Below, piece after piece: positions 1-8,037 of a DNA stretch of 64,000 nucleotides. Numbering within the stretch: the stretch's first letter is position 1; every line of letters begins with the position of its first letter. The notes under the pieces were generated by a model. The model did not search any database. It worked only from the letters and a program-made list of their open reading frames with translations, and was not told where the DNA came from. The position numbers were made by a program, and so were the translations under genes. This DNA comes from Bacteroidota bacterium (GTDB taxonomy: Bacteria > Bacteroidota > Bacteroidia > Bacteroidales > UBA4417), in assembly GCA_013376995.1 (NCBI GenBank), contig JACAAZ010000002.1:287694-351693 (forward strand), written 5' to 3'.

Positions 1-426
1 GGCATTGCTTCTATTGGCCCATTTAATATGAATTCCGGGGAAAGTATCCCGTTGGATTTTTGCTATACTTTCGCCCGTGATTATTCAGGAACCAATAATT
101 CATCGCTGGCATTGCTCAGGGAAAGAGTCCCCGCAATGAATCCCAACCTGAGCAACCTGATCAGGATTCCTTCAAGCTATACCGGGATACCGGAGAATGT
201 TAGCAAGTATGGATTCAGGGTGTTCCCAAATCCGGTTAATGATAAAGTTTACATAAATCTTGATGGCCCGGAAAAAAGAGAATGCAATCTTTTTAGTATA
301 AGAGGTGAATTTCTTTCGAAATCAATGCTCTATCCCGGACCAAACACCATGGATGTTTCAGCATTGACTCACGGGGTTTATATTCTGCAATGCGGACAGC
401 ACTATGTAAAGGTCATCAAAAAATAA
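1..426 (+). CDS. C-terminal part of a T9SS-exported protein
   Basis: The reading frame is open from the first base, so only the last ~141 residues of a larger secreted protein are present. The final ~75 residues form a T9SS type A sorting domain: a GFRVFPNPVNDKVYINL start, a short beta-rich core (LFSIRGEFL) and the terminal GVYILQCGQHYVKVIKK. Such a domain routes a Sec-exported protein through the outer membrane by the Por/Gld machinery and is usually cleaved off. The preceding stretch (about residues 1-60, with FCYTFARDY) resembles the pre-CTD region of other Bacteroidota surface proteins, but the catalytic or binding part lies outside the window, so no function can be given. The next gene starts 5 bases after the stop. 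Confidence 0.85.
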   Translation, partial: GIASIGPFNMNSGESIPLDFCYTFARDYSGTNNSSLALLRERVPAMNPNLSNLIRIPSSYTGIPENVSKYGFRVFPNPVNDKVYINLDGPEKRECNLFSIRGEFLSKSMLYPGPNTMDVSALTHGVYILQCGQHYVKVIKK

Positions 427-431
427 GAATA

Positions 432-1262
432 ATGACACTGAAACGAATCCTGATCTCCCTTGGCGGCCTGATCCTCATCCTGGCGCTTGCTTTTATCCTT
501 TACATGTACCCTTTCTACCACTTTTTCTTCACGGTTGAAAATACCGTGATCGATAAGGACCTAACTGTTCTTAGCGGTGCCGGCAACTCAGGCCTGCTGG
601 TTACCGACAGCGCTGTTGTTGTGATCGATACCAAGATGTCATCCATGGCTGAAAAGCTTTATATGCTCGCCAGGGAAAAAGCTGGGAACAAAAAGATCAT
701 TGTGATCAATACTCATTTTCACGGGGACCATGTGAACGGGAATAAGCTATACAAGGGCTGCCCGATCTACATTGGCGGGTATGACAATGCTTTTCTTGCC
801 AAACAAATTGATGCTAAGAACAGGCCAACCATGCTGGTAAAAGACAGCCTGACGCTGCTGTTGGGGAATGAAACACTAACTATGTATAACCTGGGACAGG
901 GGCATACTTTCGACGACATGGTAGTGTATCTTCAGAACCGGAAAGTCCTTTTTACCGGTGACCTGGTATTCAACCACATTAATCCCGCATTATTTAAGGA
1001 TGGTGGCACCAATATAGAAAAGTGGGAGGCAATACTAAAAATGATCCCCAATCGCTGGGAGATTAAGACCGTTGTTCCTGGTCATGGATTACCCGGAGGG
1101 CCAAACATGATCACAGAACAGGAAAAGTATTTCGAAGACATGCAAACAGCTGCCTCTCAGCCTGACAAAGCCAGTGAAGTAAAAGCCCGGTACAAGGAAT
1201 GGAGGGATATGCCAACCATGGCTTCTACAAGCAGGACTATCGATTTTATTAGAGAAAAATGA
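432..1262 (+). CDS. Membrane-anchored metallo-beta-lactamase-fold hydrolase
   Basis: A 276-residue MBL-fold protein. Residues 1-25 form one strongly hydrophobic helix, so the domain is probably anchored in or exported across the inner membrane. The zinc-binding motif THFHGDH is at residues 94-100 (His95, His97, Asp99, His100). Further ligand regions are GQGHTFDD, FTGDLVF and VPGHG. A longer upstream start exists, but the ATG at 432 gives a clean signal-anchor start just after the preceding stop codon. The family includes beta-lactamases, quorum-lactonases, glyoxalase II and SoxH-like hydrolases, and nothing here singles out a substrate. An imperfect inverted repeat follows the stop codon. Confidence 0.85.
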   Translation: MTLKRILISLGGLILILALAFILYMYPFYHFFFTVENTVIDKDLTVLSGAGNSGLLVTDSAVVVIDTKMSSMAEKLYMLAREKAGNKKIIVINTHFHGDHVNGNKLYKGCPIYIGGYDNAFLAKQIDAKNRPTMLVKDSLTLLLGNETLTMYNLGQGHTFDDMVVYLQNRKVLFTGDLVFNHINPALFKDGGTNIEKWEAILKMIPNRWEIKTVVPGHGLPGGPNMITEQEKYFEDMQTAASQPDKASEVKARYKEWRDMPTMASTSRTIDFIREK

Positions 1263-1265
1263 AAT

Positions 1266-1313
1266 TGCTACGAATACACGAATGAAAAGAAATTGATTTG
1301 TGCATTCGTGGCA
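1266..1313. repeat. Imperfect inverted repeat with TGCTAC/GTGGCA ends
   Basis: The 48-base segment starts TGCTACGAATACACGAATG and ends TGCATTCGTGGCA, so the two arms can pair around an A/T-rich centre. It begins just after the MBL gene stop. The same TGCCAC...GTGGCA logic recurs in longer elements near 33.3, 33.4, 33.6, 45.9 and 60.3 kb. Confidence 0.55.
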
Positions 1314-1374
1314 TTAAGCCATTTTCATGGCTCATCTGCTTGTCCATCCATCACCAACTTCAAGGGATAGAAAT

Positions 1375-1382
1375 TACCTTTG
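1375..1382 (+). promoter_or_regulatory. Bacteroidota-type -7 promoter box (TACCTTTG)
   Basis: TACCTTTG matches the TAnnTTTG -7 consensus of the Bacteroidota primary sigma factor and lies 36 bases upstream of the GH13 start codon. A convincing -33 TTTG is not obvious, so this rests on the -7 box and its position. Confidence 0.45.
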
Positions 1383-1418
1383 CAATCTTTTTGAAACTCA
1401 AAATACCTGCAAAGGAAT

Positions 1419-3110
1419 ATGGATATTGCCTCTTCGTCACAAAAAGATAAATCCCAAACATGGTGGAAAGAAGCCATCGTTTACCAAATTTATCCCAGGA
1501 GTTTCCAGGACAGTAACAATGACGGCATCGGTGACCTGAAAGGGATCACTTCCCGGCTCGATTACATAAAAAGCCTCGGTGTTGATGTGGTCTGGCTGAA
1601 CCCGATCTTTTCATCTCCCAATGATGATAATGGATATGACATCTCCGATTACCGGAATATCATGGCAGATTTCGGCACAATGGATGATTTTGACGAACTC
1701 CTTGCCGGTATGCATGCACGGGGAATCAGGATGGTACTGGACCTGGTCGTAAACCATAGCAGCGATGAACATGAATGGTTCCGCCAGAGCAGGAGCAGCA
1801 GGACAAATCCCTACCGCAATTACTACCATTGGTGGCCCTCTGAAAATGGACTGCCTCCAAAGCGTTACAGCATATTTGATGTTAACAACGATGCCTGGAA
1901 ATACGATGAACTGACTGATTCCTGTTATCTTCATTATTTTTCCGTCAAACAGCCCGACCTGAACTGGGAAAATCCGGAGTTGAGGAAAGAAGTATATGGC
2001 ATGATGCGTTTCTGGCTGGATAAAGGCATCGACGGCTTCCGTATGGATGTGATTTCATTTATCTCAAAGGATATAGATTTTCCAGATTTGGGATTCGAAT
2101 CAGAACAGCAATACCTGCAATATTATGCCAACGGCCCTCACCTGCACTTTTACCTACAGGAAATGAACAAGGAAGTACTTAGCCAATATAATATCCTAAC
2201 CGTTGCTGAGGGAGCCGGGGTTAAGAGGGAGGATGCCCTGAATTTTGTTGATCCCGGCAGGCATGAATTGAACATGCTTTACCATTTTGAGGGAACGGAC
2301 CTAAGGAATTCAACGGTTGAGAATGAAATCCCTGATCCCCGCTTTGACCTGCCGGCATTCAAAAAGATCTATTCCGGATGGGATAACCTCTATTCTGAAA
2401 AGGGCTGGGGTACGATTTACCTGGGCAACCACGACCAGCCCCGCATGGTAAGCCGCTGGGGGAATGACAGCCCGGGATTCAGGGAGTTGTCATCCAAAAT
2501 GCTTAGCACGTTCTTACTAACAATGAGGGCTACTCCTTACTACTATGCAGGGGATGAGTTGGGTATGGCCAATGTCCGGTTCAATAACATTGAAGATTAT
2601 AAAGACATTGCAACCATCAACAAATACAGGAAGCTTGAAATGACTGGAGGTGACTTGTCAGCATTCCTGGAAGAAATGAAGGAAATGTCACGTGACAACA
2701 GCCGGACTCCAATGCAATGGGATGCCTCCGATAATGCTGGTTTTAGTAATGTTAACCCATGGTTGAAGGTTAATCCGGATTACCAGAGTGTCAATGCAGC
2801 TTCTCAGGATAAAGATCCAAAATCGGTTTTGAATTACTTCAGGCAGCTTGTTCTTCTAAGAAAGAAACACAAGGCCCTGATCTACGGCAAATATGAGCTT
2901 CTTGATAAGGATAATCCTAAAGTATATGCTTATTCCCGTGAATGGGGAAATGAAAAACTCCTGGTATTGCTCAATTTCAGCAGATCGGAATCTCCCATTC
3001 AACTCAACCCGAAATGGAAGAATTCAAGCCTCCTTATCTCGAATTATTATAATGATCCTTCACCTGATGCCTTAAGGCCGTTTGAGGCGGTAATCTATCA
3101 GATGAAATAG
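1419..3110 (+). CDS. GH13 family alpha-glucosidase (oligo-1,6-glucosidase-like)
   Basis: A 563-residue glycoside hydrolase family 13 enzyme, probably cytoplasmic because no signal peptide is seen. The N terminus (WWKEAIVYQIYPRSFQDSNN) is the classic (beta/alpha)8 entry of oligo-1,6-glucosidases, trehalose-6-phosphate hydrolases and trehalose synthases. DLVVNH occupies residues 108-113. The catalytic nucleophile is Asp210 in DGFRMD, the acid/base is probably Glu264 in TVAEGAG, and the transition-state Asp339 is in LGNHDQPR. NGYDISDY and QWDASDNAGF match the alpha-glucosidase subgroup. It likely removes glucose from the non-reducing ends of small alpha-glucosides. The length is normal for the family. 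Exact specificity (isomaltose, maltose or trehalose-6-P) cannot be read from the sequence. Confidence 0.92.
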   Translation: MDIASSSQKDKSQTWWKEAIVYQIYPRSFQDSNNDGIGDLKGITSRLDYIKSLGVDVVWLNPIFSSPNDDNGYDISDYRNIMADFGTMDDFDELLAGMHARGIRMVLDLVVNHSSDEHEWFRQSRSSRTNPYRNYYHWWPSENGLPPKRYSIFDVNNDAWKYDELTDSCYLHYFSVKQPDLNWENPELRKEVYGMMRFWLDKGIDGFRMDVISFISKDIDFPDLGFESEQQYLQYYANGPHLHFYLQEMNKEVLSQYNILTVAEGAGVKREDALNFVDPGRHELNMLYHFEGTDLRNSTVENEIPDPRFDLPAFKKIYSGWDNLYSEKGWGTIYLGNHDQPRMVSRWGNDSPGFRELSSKMLSTFLLTMRATPYYYAGDELGMANVRFNNIEDYKDIATINKYRKLEMTGGDLSAFLEEMKEMSRDNSRTPMQWDASDNAGFSNVNPWLKVNPDYQSVNAASQDKDPKSVLNYFRQLVLLRKKHKALIYGKYELLDKDNPKVYAYSREWGNEKLLVLLNFSRSESPIQLNPKWKNSSLLISNYYNDPSPDALRPFEAVIYQMK

Positions 3111-3307
3111 AACACTGCCGGCTCAGGTCTCTTTTCTTGGGCCTGTCGATCCGGTGAAAATTAATTCCTGGTGCCGGGTAATAAGCCTTGAAATTTCTTT
3201 ATTCTTTGTTTTCACGCTTATGGTGGGTCGATTGTCGTATCTTACCGGAAATTGTGCCTGAAGGTAATATCCTGGTATGATTTATCATTAACAGGAAGGA
3301 AACGAAT

Positions 3308-3979
3308 ATGTGTTTTTCACCCGAAGCCAGTTTCGCAGGCGGTATGATAATTTCTACTATAGGAATTCTTACAGTAAGAAAAGTCCACAAACCATCACAG
3401 CTTGTTTTTGCCTGTATTCCCTTGTTTTTTGGAATTCAGCAGTTCGCTGAAGGTTTGCTCTGGCTGGCCATCCCTGACCCTGATTTCAGGGGTCTCCTCA
3501 ATCCCTCTAAGTATATCTTCTTGATCATGGCGGATGTGCTTTGGCCTTTAATAATCCCGGTTTCTGTCCTTCTTATGGAAGAGAACAGGAAAAGAAAATC
3601 AGCGCTATGGATAATAGCAGGACTGGGTTTAATACTAGCCGGGTATTACATCTATTGCATGCTTAATTTCCCGGTTACACCACAGATTAAGGGATATCAT
3701 ATCCAGTATACAAATGGATTTCCAAAATCGCTGGCTATGATTGCATTTGCGTTGTATCTCCTGGTCACGATCACGCCCCTGTTCATTTCCAGTATAAAGC
3801 GAACTCACCTGCTGGGCATACTGATGTTTATTTCCTGCCTGTTGACAGCTATATTTTACAGGCAGTATCTAACCTCTGTATGGTGCTTCTTTGCAGCCCT
3901 GATCAGCGCAGTTATATTTTGGATTTTGAAGGATTCAAAAAAAGCATTCTTCAGCAAAGTGAATGACTTGAAAATCTAG
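3308..3979 (+). CDS. DUF6629-like seven-helix membrane protein
   Basis: A 223-residue integral membrane protein with about seven hydrophobic segments spread over its length. It opens with MCFSPEASF, which I associate from memory with the uncharacterised DUF6629 family; that name needs an HMM check. Other conserved-looking residues are IQQFAEGLLW and the WP pair in helix 3. GGAAGGAA lies about 12 bases before the ATG and supports this start. No catalytic motif is visible and the function is unknown. A separate CPBP-family membrane protease gene follows after about 100 bases. Confidence 0.7.
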   Translation: MCFSPEASFAGGMIISTIGILTVRKVHKPSQLVFACIPLFFGIQQFAEGLLWLAIPDPDFRGLLNPSKYIFLIMADVLWPLIIPVSVLLMEENRKRKSALWIIAGLGLILAGYYIYCMLNFPVTPQIKGYHIQYTNGFPKSLAMIAFALYLLVTITPLFISSIKRTHLLGILMFISCLLTAIFYRQYLTSVWCFFAALISAVIFWILKDSKKAFFSKVNDLKI

Positions 3980-4076
3980 AATTTGTTTCACGATTGAAAA
4001 CAGATGAACAGCTACTTTTACAGCTTGTTATTAACTTTGTATTTTCAATTCTTATTGTTGAATGCTGTATTAGAAT

Positions 4077-4913
4077 ATGAACAGGTTTCTATCTGTATTC
4101 GCTGATGTGCTGATAGGCGGCATTGTTTTCGCTGAGTTTTTCATTTTTTCAATTTTTAGCGGCCTTCTAAATAATGGACATCCTGCTTTAAAAATAGTAT
4201 TATTGCTGGCTTATATCTTAGCAGTAGTCCTAACGGTCAGGTATCTGCTTCAAAGAATTGGCAACATATCGTTCAGGCAGATCGGGTTCAACTTCAAAGG
4301 GTTTTTCAAAAATACACTTCACGGATTTTCTTTAGCTGTGATTTTCATTGCAGCCATCTTCCTGCTAAGTGAAATGATCTATGGCAACAAATTCCAGTTC
4401 GAACATCAGCTTAACAAAAATGAACTGCTTAGCGCTGCAGTATCCTGCCTTTTCATAGGCTTATGGGAAGAATTGCTCTTCCGAGGTTATATCATGGTGA
4501 TCCTGCTCAAAAACAAGGTTAACGTATTCCTTTCCATTGTGATTAGCTCGGCTCTGTTCGGGTCTATTCACAGCTTTGGAATGGATGCCTATGATTCTCC
4601 TTTATTTCCCCTTTCTGTTATGGGTATAGGATGCATTATTGGAATAATCTACCTCAGCTCCGGCTCCCTTGTTATACCAATTGTGTTTCACTGGGTTTGG
4701 GACATCCTGGCCACTATCCTGTTCAGAAAAGAAATTGGGATAATTGTTATACCAGACATACTGGTTTTCAACCATGTTTTTCAGAACCTTATTTTAGTGT
4801 TTATTCTCCTGATGATCCCAGTTATGTTGCTCTTTTACAGGAAAAAGAATTTGGTGATTCAACTGGAAAATGAGGGATCAAAAACAGAACAAGCTGAAAC
4901 TGCAACTGTTTAA
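4077..4913 (+). CDS. CPBP family intramembrane metalloprotease
   Basis: A 278-residue polytopic membrane protein with the CPBP (CAAX-prenyl-protease/bacteriocin-processing, Abi) signature: Glu131-Glu132-x3-Arg136 in LWEELLFRGY, then His165 in FGSIHSFG and His205 in FHWVWD. These residues form the glutamate-activated active site of Rce1-type proteases. Hydrophobic helices span residues 10-55, 85-100, 120-160 and 175-260, and the C terminus is charged. In bacteria such proteins are often linked to bacteriocin maturation or self-immunity, but no peptide toxin gene is adjacent. The SDR gene begins 32 bases downstream. Confidence 0.85.
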   Translation: MNRFLSVFADVLIGGIVFAEFFIFSIFSGLLNNGHPALKIVLLLAYILAVVLTVRYLLQRIGNISFRQIGFNFKGFFKNTLHGFSLAVIFIAAIFLLSEMIYGNKFQFEHQLNKNELLSAAVSCLFIGLWEELLFRGYIMVILLKNKVNVFLSIVISSALFGSIHSFGMDAYDSPLFPLSVMGIGCIIGIIYLSSGSLVIPIVFHWVWDILATILFRKEIGIIVIPDILVFNHVFQNLILVFILLMIPVMLLFYRKKNLVIQLENEGSKTEQAETATV

Positions 4914-4945
4914 TATGCGTTGCCTTACTAAAACCTATACTGAAA

Positions 4946-5674
4946 ATGAAACTGTCAAATAATAAAATCCTTATCACCGGGGGCGCTACAGGAATTGGCT
5001 TTGGCCTTGCCGAAAGGTTTATCCGGGAAAACAACCAGGTGATCATATGTGGAAGAAGAGAATCTGCCTTGCAGGAGGCAGCGAAAAAACTTCCTTCCCT
5101 GCATGTAAAAACATGTGATCTAACGGTTGCTGCTTATCGCGAAGAACTTTATAACTGGATATCAGTGCATCATCCTGACCTCAATGTACTAATTAACAAT
5201 GCCGGTGTCCAGCAGCATATGTCAATCTCTGATCCTGATTTCCTGGCGAGGACGTTGGAAGAAATCGCCATCAACAACGAGGCTCCGGTACATCTTTCTT
5301 CCCTGTTCATCAACCTGCCATCTCTCAAAACAATCATCAATGTCACTTCCGGGCTTGCATTTGTTCCAATTGCCAGGATACCCGTTTATTGCGCATCAAA
5401 AGCCTTCCTGCATTCTTATACTTTATCCCTTAGGCATCTGCTAAAGCCTAAAAATATTGAAGTGATTGAACTTATTCCACCTGCATTAAATACAGATCTG
5501 GGAGGTAAAGGCTTACATAATTATGCCCCTCCGGTCAGCGAATTCATTGATGCCGCCTTTATCGGTCTCCGGCAAGGGGAATCGGAGATATCATCCGGAT
5601 TCAGTGATACAATGAAAAATGCAGGCCCGGAAGAACTGAAGAAGGTTTTCAACAGGATGAACCCAGTAAGCTGA
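4946..5674 (+). CDS. Short-chain dehydrogenase/reductase (DltE-like)
   Basis: A 242-residue Rossmann-fold oxidoreductase. The cofactor motif TGGATGIG is at residues 11-18, NNAG at 84-87, the catalytic serine near Ser135 (NVTSG) and the YxxxK pair at Tyr148/Lys152 (VYCASK). GRR at residues 36-38 after the second strand suggests NADP(H). The sequence resembles the DltE branch of classical SDRs; the substrate is unknown. It follows the CPBP gene on the same strand and may be co-transcribed with it. Confidence 0.88.
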   Translation: MKLSNNKILITGGATGIGFGLAERFIRENNQVIICGRRESALQEAAKKLPSLHVKTCDLTVAAYREELYNWISVHHPDLNVLINNAGVQQHMSISDPDFLARTLEEIAINNEAPVHLSSLFINLPSLKTIINVTSGLAFVPIARIPVYCASKAFLHSYTLSLRHLLKPKNIEVIELIPPALNTDLGGKGLHNYAPPVSEFIDAAFIGLRQGESEISSGFSDTMKNAGPEELKKVFNRMNPVS

Positions 5675-5888
5675 TCAGTTAATCTGTTCTAAGCCATCAT
5701 TCATCAACAACTCCCGTAGAATTTGAAAAACCAGGTTTTTGAATACAATTGGACGGGGCTTTTAATCCTGGACTAAAATATAAGTGTGTTAAGCACAAGA
5801 GTTTTATTGTCTGTAATTTTGTAACTTTGTGGTTACGAATATTTTGTATCCAATTTGATACTAAATATCTTTTCAGAATATAATTGAA

Positions 5889-6311
5889 ATGGAAACTGAA
5901 AATAAAAACCTTGTCGCCCGCTATATTGAAGAAATAGTAAATTCCGGGGAGGTAGAACGTATTACCAATTTCATTTCTCCGGATTATACGGAAGTGTTTA
6001 ACAATCAACGATATGTTTTAGGGATAGAAGGCGCAGTTGATCATATTAAGGGCGTTCGTAATACATATCCCGATCTTATTCTAACTGTTGATATGCAACT
6101 CGCTGAAGGTGATTGGGTTGTAACCTGTTATACCATGAGGGGCACTCATATGGGGGAATGGATGGGAATTAAGCCAACCGGCAAAAGGCTTGAAACTATT
6201 GGCGTTAACCTCGACAAGGTAATCAATGGAAAAATAGTTGAGCACGGAGGAGCAGTCAACCTTTTTACCTCATTGCTCAGTGTTGGGGCTATCCGTGTGG
6301 TTGATGAGTAA
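5889..6311 (+). CDS. SnoaL-like ester cyclase family protein
   Basis: A 140-residue protein of the NTF2-like/SnoaL fold. It shows an N-terminal helix with a VARYIEEI pattern, then DYTEV, a central TYPDLILTVDMQLAEGDWVV segment and TMRGTHMGEWMGIKPTGK, all typical of the small cytoplasmic ester cyclase/polyketide-cyclase-like family. Proteins of this fold bind small hydrophobic ligands or catalyse simple cyclisations and hydrolyses. No polyketide genes are nearby, so a housekeeping or detoxification role is more plausible than biosynthesis. The gene stands alone, with about 210 bases of AT-rich sequence upstream. Confidence 0.75.
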   Translation: METENKNLVARYIEEIVNSGEVERITNFISPDYTEVFNNQRYVLGIEGAVDHIKGVRNTYPDLILTVDMQLAEGDWVVTCYTMRGTHMGEWMGIKPTGKRLETIGVNLDKVINGKIVEHGGAVNLFTSLLSVGAIRVVDE

Positions 6312-6341
6312 ACCGGATAACCCTGTCGATTTGTTTAAAAA

Positions 6342-6833
6342 ATGTATGCAATGATCAGAAGAATGAATCTGGAAGATGCATCTGCTGTTCTTGAAATCTA
6401 TAAACTGGGGATACTCTCCGGCAATGCTACCTTCGAATCCATGGTTCCCTCCTGGCAGGATTGGGATTTAAATCACCTGCAACATTTCCGGTATGTATTT
6501 GTTGAAGGACGGGAAGTACTGGGTTGGATCGCTCTTTCCCCGGTTTCTGCGCGTAAAGTGTATCAAGGGGTAGCGGAGGTTAGCGTGTATGTTTTACCAG
6601 GGCAGCATGGCAGGGGAATAGGATTTGCATTGATGGAGAAAGTGATAGGGGCTTCAGAGGCGGATGGAATATGGACACTCTGTTCAAGCGTGTTCCCCGA
6701 AAATGTGGCAACACTCCGGCTTCATGAGAAAGCCGGATTCCGGATAATCGGATACAGGGAAAAGATTGCCAGGTTGAACAATACATGGAGGAATACCTTG
6801 TTGCTGGAAAGAAGAAGTAAACTTATAGAATAG
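6342..6833 (+). CDS. GNAT N-acetyltransferase (phosphinothricin acetyltransferase-like)
   Basis: A 163-residue single-domain GNAT protein. IRRMNLEDASAVLEIYKLGI and NATFES match the N terminus of the PAT/Bar and MnaT-like group that acetylates amino-acid analogues. The acetyl-CoA pyrophosphate loop is GQHGRGIGFALM (about residues 87-98), and ENVATLRLHEKAGFRIIGY is the usual C-terminal half. A second ATG lies 9 bases downstream, so the start is uncertain by three residues. Only 4 bases separate it from the next gene, so the two are probably co-transcribed. The substrate cannot be assigned. Confidence 0.85.
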   Translation: MYAMIRRMNLEDASAVLEIYKLGILSGNATFESMVPSWQDWDLNHLQHFRYVFVEGREVLGWIALSPVSARKVYQGVAEVSVYVLPGQHGRGIGFALMEKVIGASEADGIWTLCSSVFPENVATLRLHEKAGFRIIGYREKIARLNNTWRNTLLLERRSKLIE

Positions 6834-6837
6834 CTAA

Positions 6838-7929
6838 ATGGACTCACAAGAACTCATCAAACTCAGGCTAACTTCTCAGCAACTTTACCTGCCCGGGGTC
6901 TCCGATCCTACAGAACTTATCAGCTGGATGGGAGCACTGCAAGCCCAGGATTATGCCATGGCAAAATGGGCATTGGGTATCCGGATTCCCGGCTGTACCG
7001 ATCAGGAGGTTGCCGGAGCCATTAAAAGGGGGGATATTATCCGTACCCATGTGATGAGGCCTACCTGGCATTTAATTTCTTCGGATGACATTTATTGGAT
7101 GTTGGATCTAACAGCCCCGTCTATCAAAGCCTCTGTAAGATCGAGACATAGGGACCTTGAACTGACTGATAAGGTGCTTTCCAAATGCCTTTCGATAATT
7201 CAGAATGAACTGGAAGGAGGGAATCACTGTACTCGTGAGGAATTGATGCTTAAGCTCAGTGAAGCAAAGATTCAAACTGACCTCAACCGCTCCAGCCATA
7301 TTATGGTTTGGGCAGAAATGGAAGGACTTGTTTGCAGCGGTGCGGATAAAGAAGGAAAGTCAACCTATGCTCTTCTGGAAGAGCGGGTTCCTGGCAAGAA
7401 AACCCTGCCAATGGATGAGGCAGCGGTGAGGTTGGCAGAGAAGTATTTTCAAAGTCATGGACCGGCAACACTGAAAGATTTTGTCTGGTGGTCGGGATTA
7501 ACCGTAAAAGTCGCCGGCAGGGCATTGGAAACCATAAAACCCTGGCTTGAATCCATTGAAATGGATTCCGAAACTTACTGGATGTCGTCCGGCCTGATGT
7601 CGGATCTCTCAAAGCCCCTATGCCATTTGCTTCCGGCATATGATGAGTTCATTATCAGTTACAAGGACCGAAATGCAATTATTCCCCCCCATGTTCAAAG
7701 GATAGCTATTTCCGAAAATGGCCTCTTCCGCCCGGTAATCCTTCTGAATGGCAAGGCAATTGGCCTTTGGAGGCGGACAGTAAAAAAAGATAGAGTATCT
7801 GTCGAGATGGAATTCTTTTCGCCACCCCTTAAAAAGACTTTGAACTTACTTCAAATCCATGCAGCATCTTTTGCCAGGTTCCTTGGTAAAAAGTTGGATT
7901 CTGTTTCTTTGCCTTTTGCTGATCTGTAG
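6838..7929 (+). CDS. Winged-helix DNA-binding protein of the AlkZ/YcaQ (HTH_42) family
   Basis: A 363-residue member of the HTH_42 superfamily of tandem winged-helix DNA glycosylases. GALQAQDYAMAKWAL near the N terminus contains Gln35-x-Gln37, matching the QxQ catalytic motif of Streptomyces AlkZ, which unhooks azinomycin interstrand crosslinks; the E. coli YcaQ/AlkX branch has QxD. HVMRPTWHLI (about residues 80-90) and the C-terminal LLPAYDEFIISYKDR are further family blocks. By family it would excise alkylated or crosslinked bases. Its GNAT neighbour lies 4 bases upstream, and an acetyltransferase plus repair glycosylase pair would suit self-protection, but no biosynthetic genes are present. 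Confidence 0.78.
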   Translation: MDSQELIKLRLTSQQLYLPGVSDPTELISWMGALQAQDYAMAKWALGIRIPGCTDQEVAGAIKRGDIIRTHVMRPTWHLISSDDIYWMLDLTAPSIKASVRSRHRDLELTDKVLSKCLSIIQNELEGGNHCTREELMLKLSEAKIQTDLNRSSHIMVWAEMEGLVCSGADKEGKSTYALLEERVPGKKTLPMDEAAVRLAEKYFQSHGPATLKDFVWWSGLTVKVAGRALETIKPWLESIEMDSETYWMSSGLMSDLSKPLCHLLPAYDEFIISYKDRNAIIPPHVQRIAISENGLFRPVILLNGKAIGLWRRTVKKDRVSVEMEFFSPPLKKTLNLLQIHAASFARFLGKKLDSVSLPFADL

Positions 7930-7978
7930 TTTTCGTCAAATCATTATTCCAACCTGGCAATAGTACCGAATTGTCAAA

Positions 7979-8020
7979 AACAAAGAGAAAGAAGCTGCAT
8001 CATGCAACTTCTTTCTCTAA
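7979..8020 (-). terminator. Rho-independent terminator of the zinc-peptidase gene
   Basis: AGAGAAAGAAG (7984-7994) pairs perfectly with CTTCTTTCTCT (8008-8018), with inner TGCA pairing in the loop. On the minus strand the stem is followed by TTGTTTTTG. It lies just past the minus-strand peptidase stop, between two convergent genes. Confidence 0.75.
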
Positions 8021-8037
8021 TAAACCGTTGGGATTTC

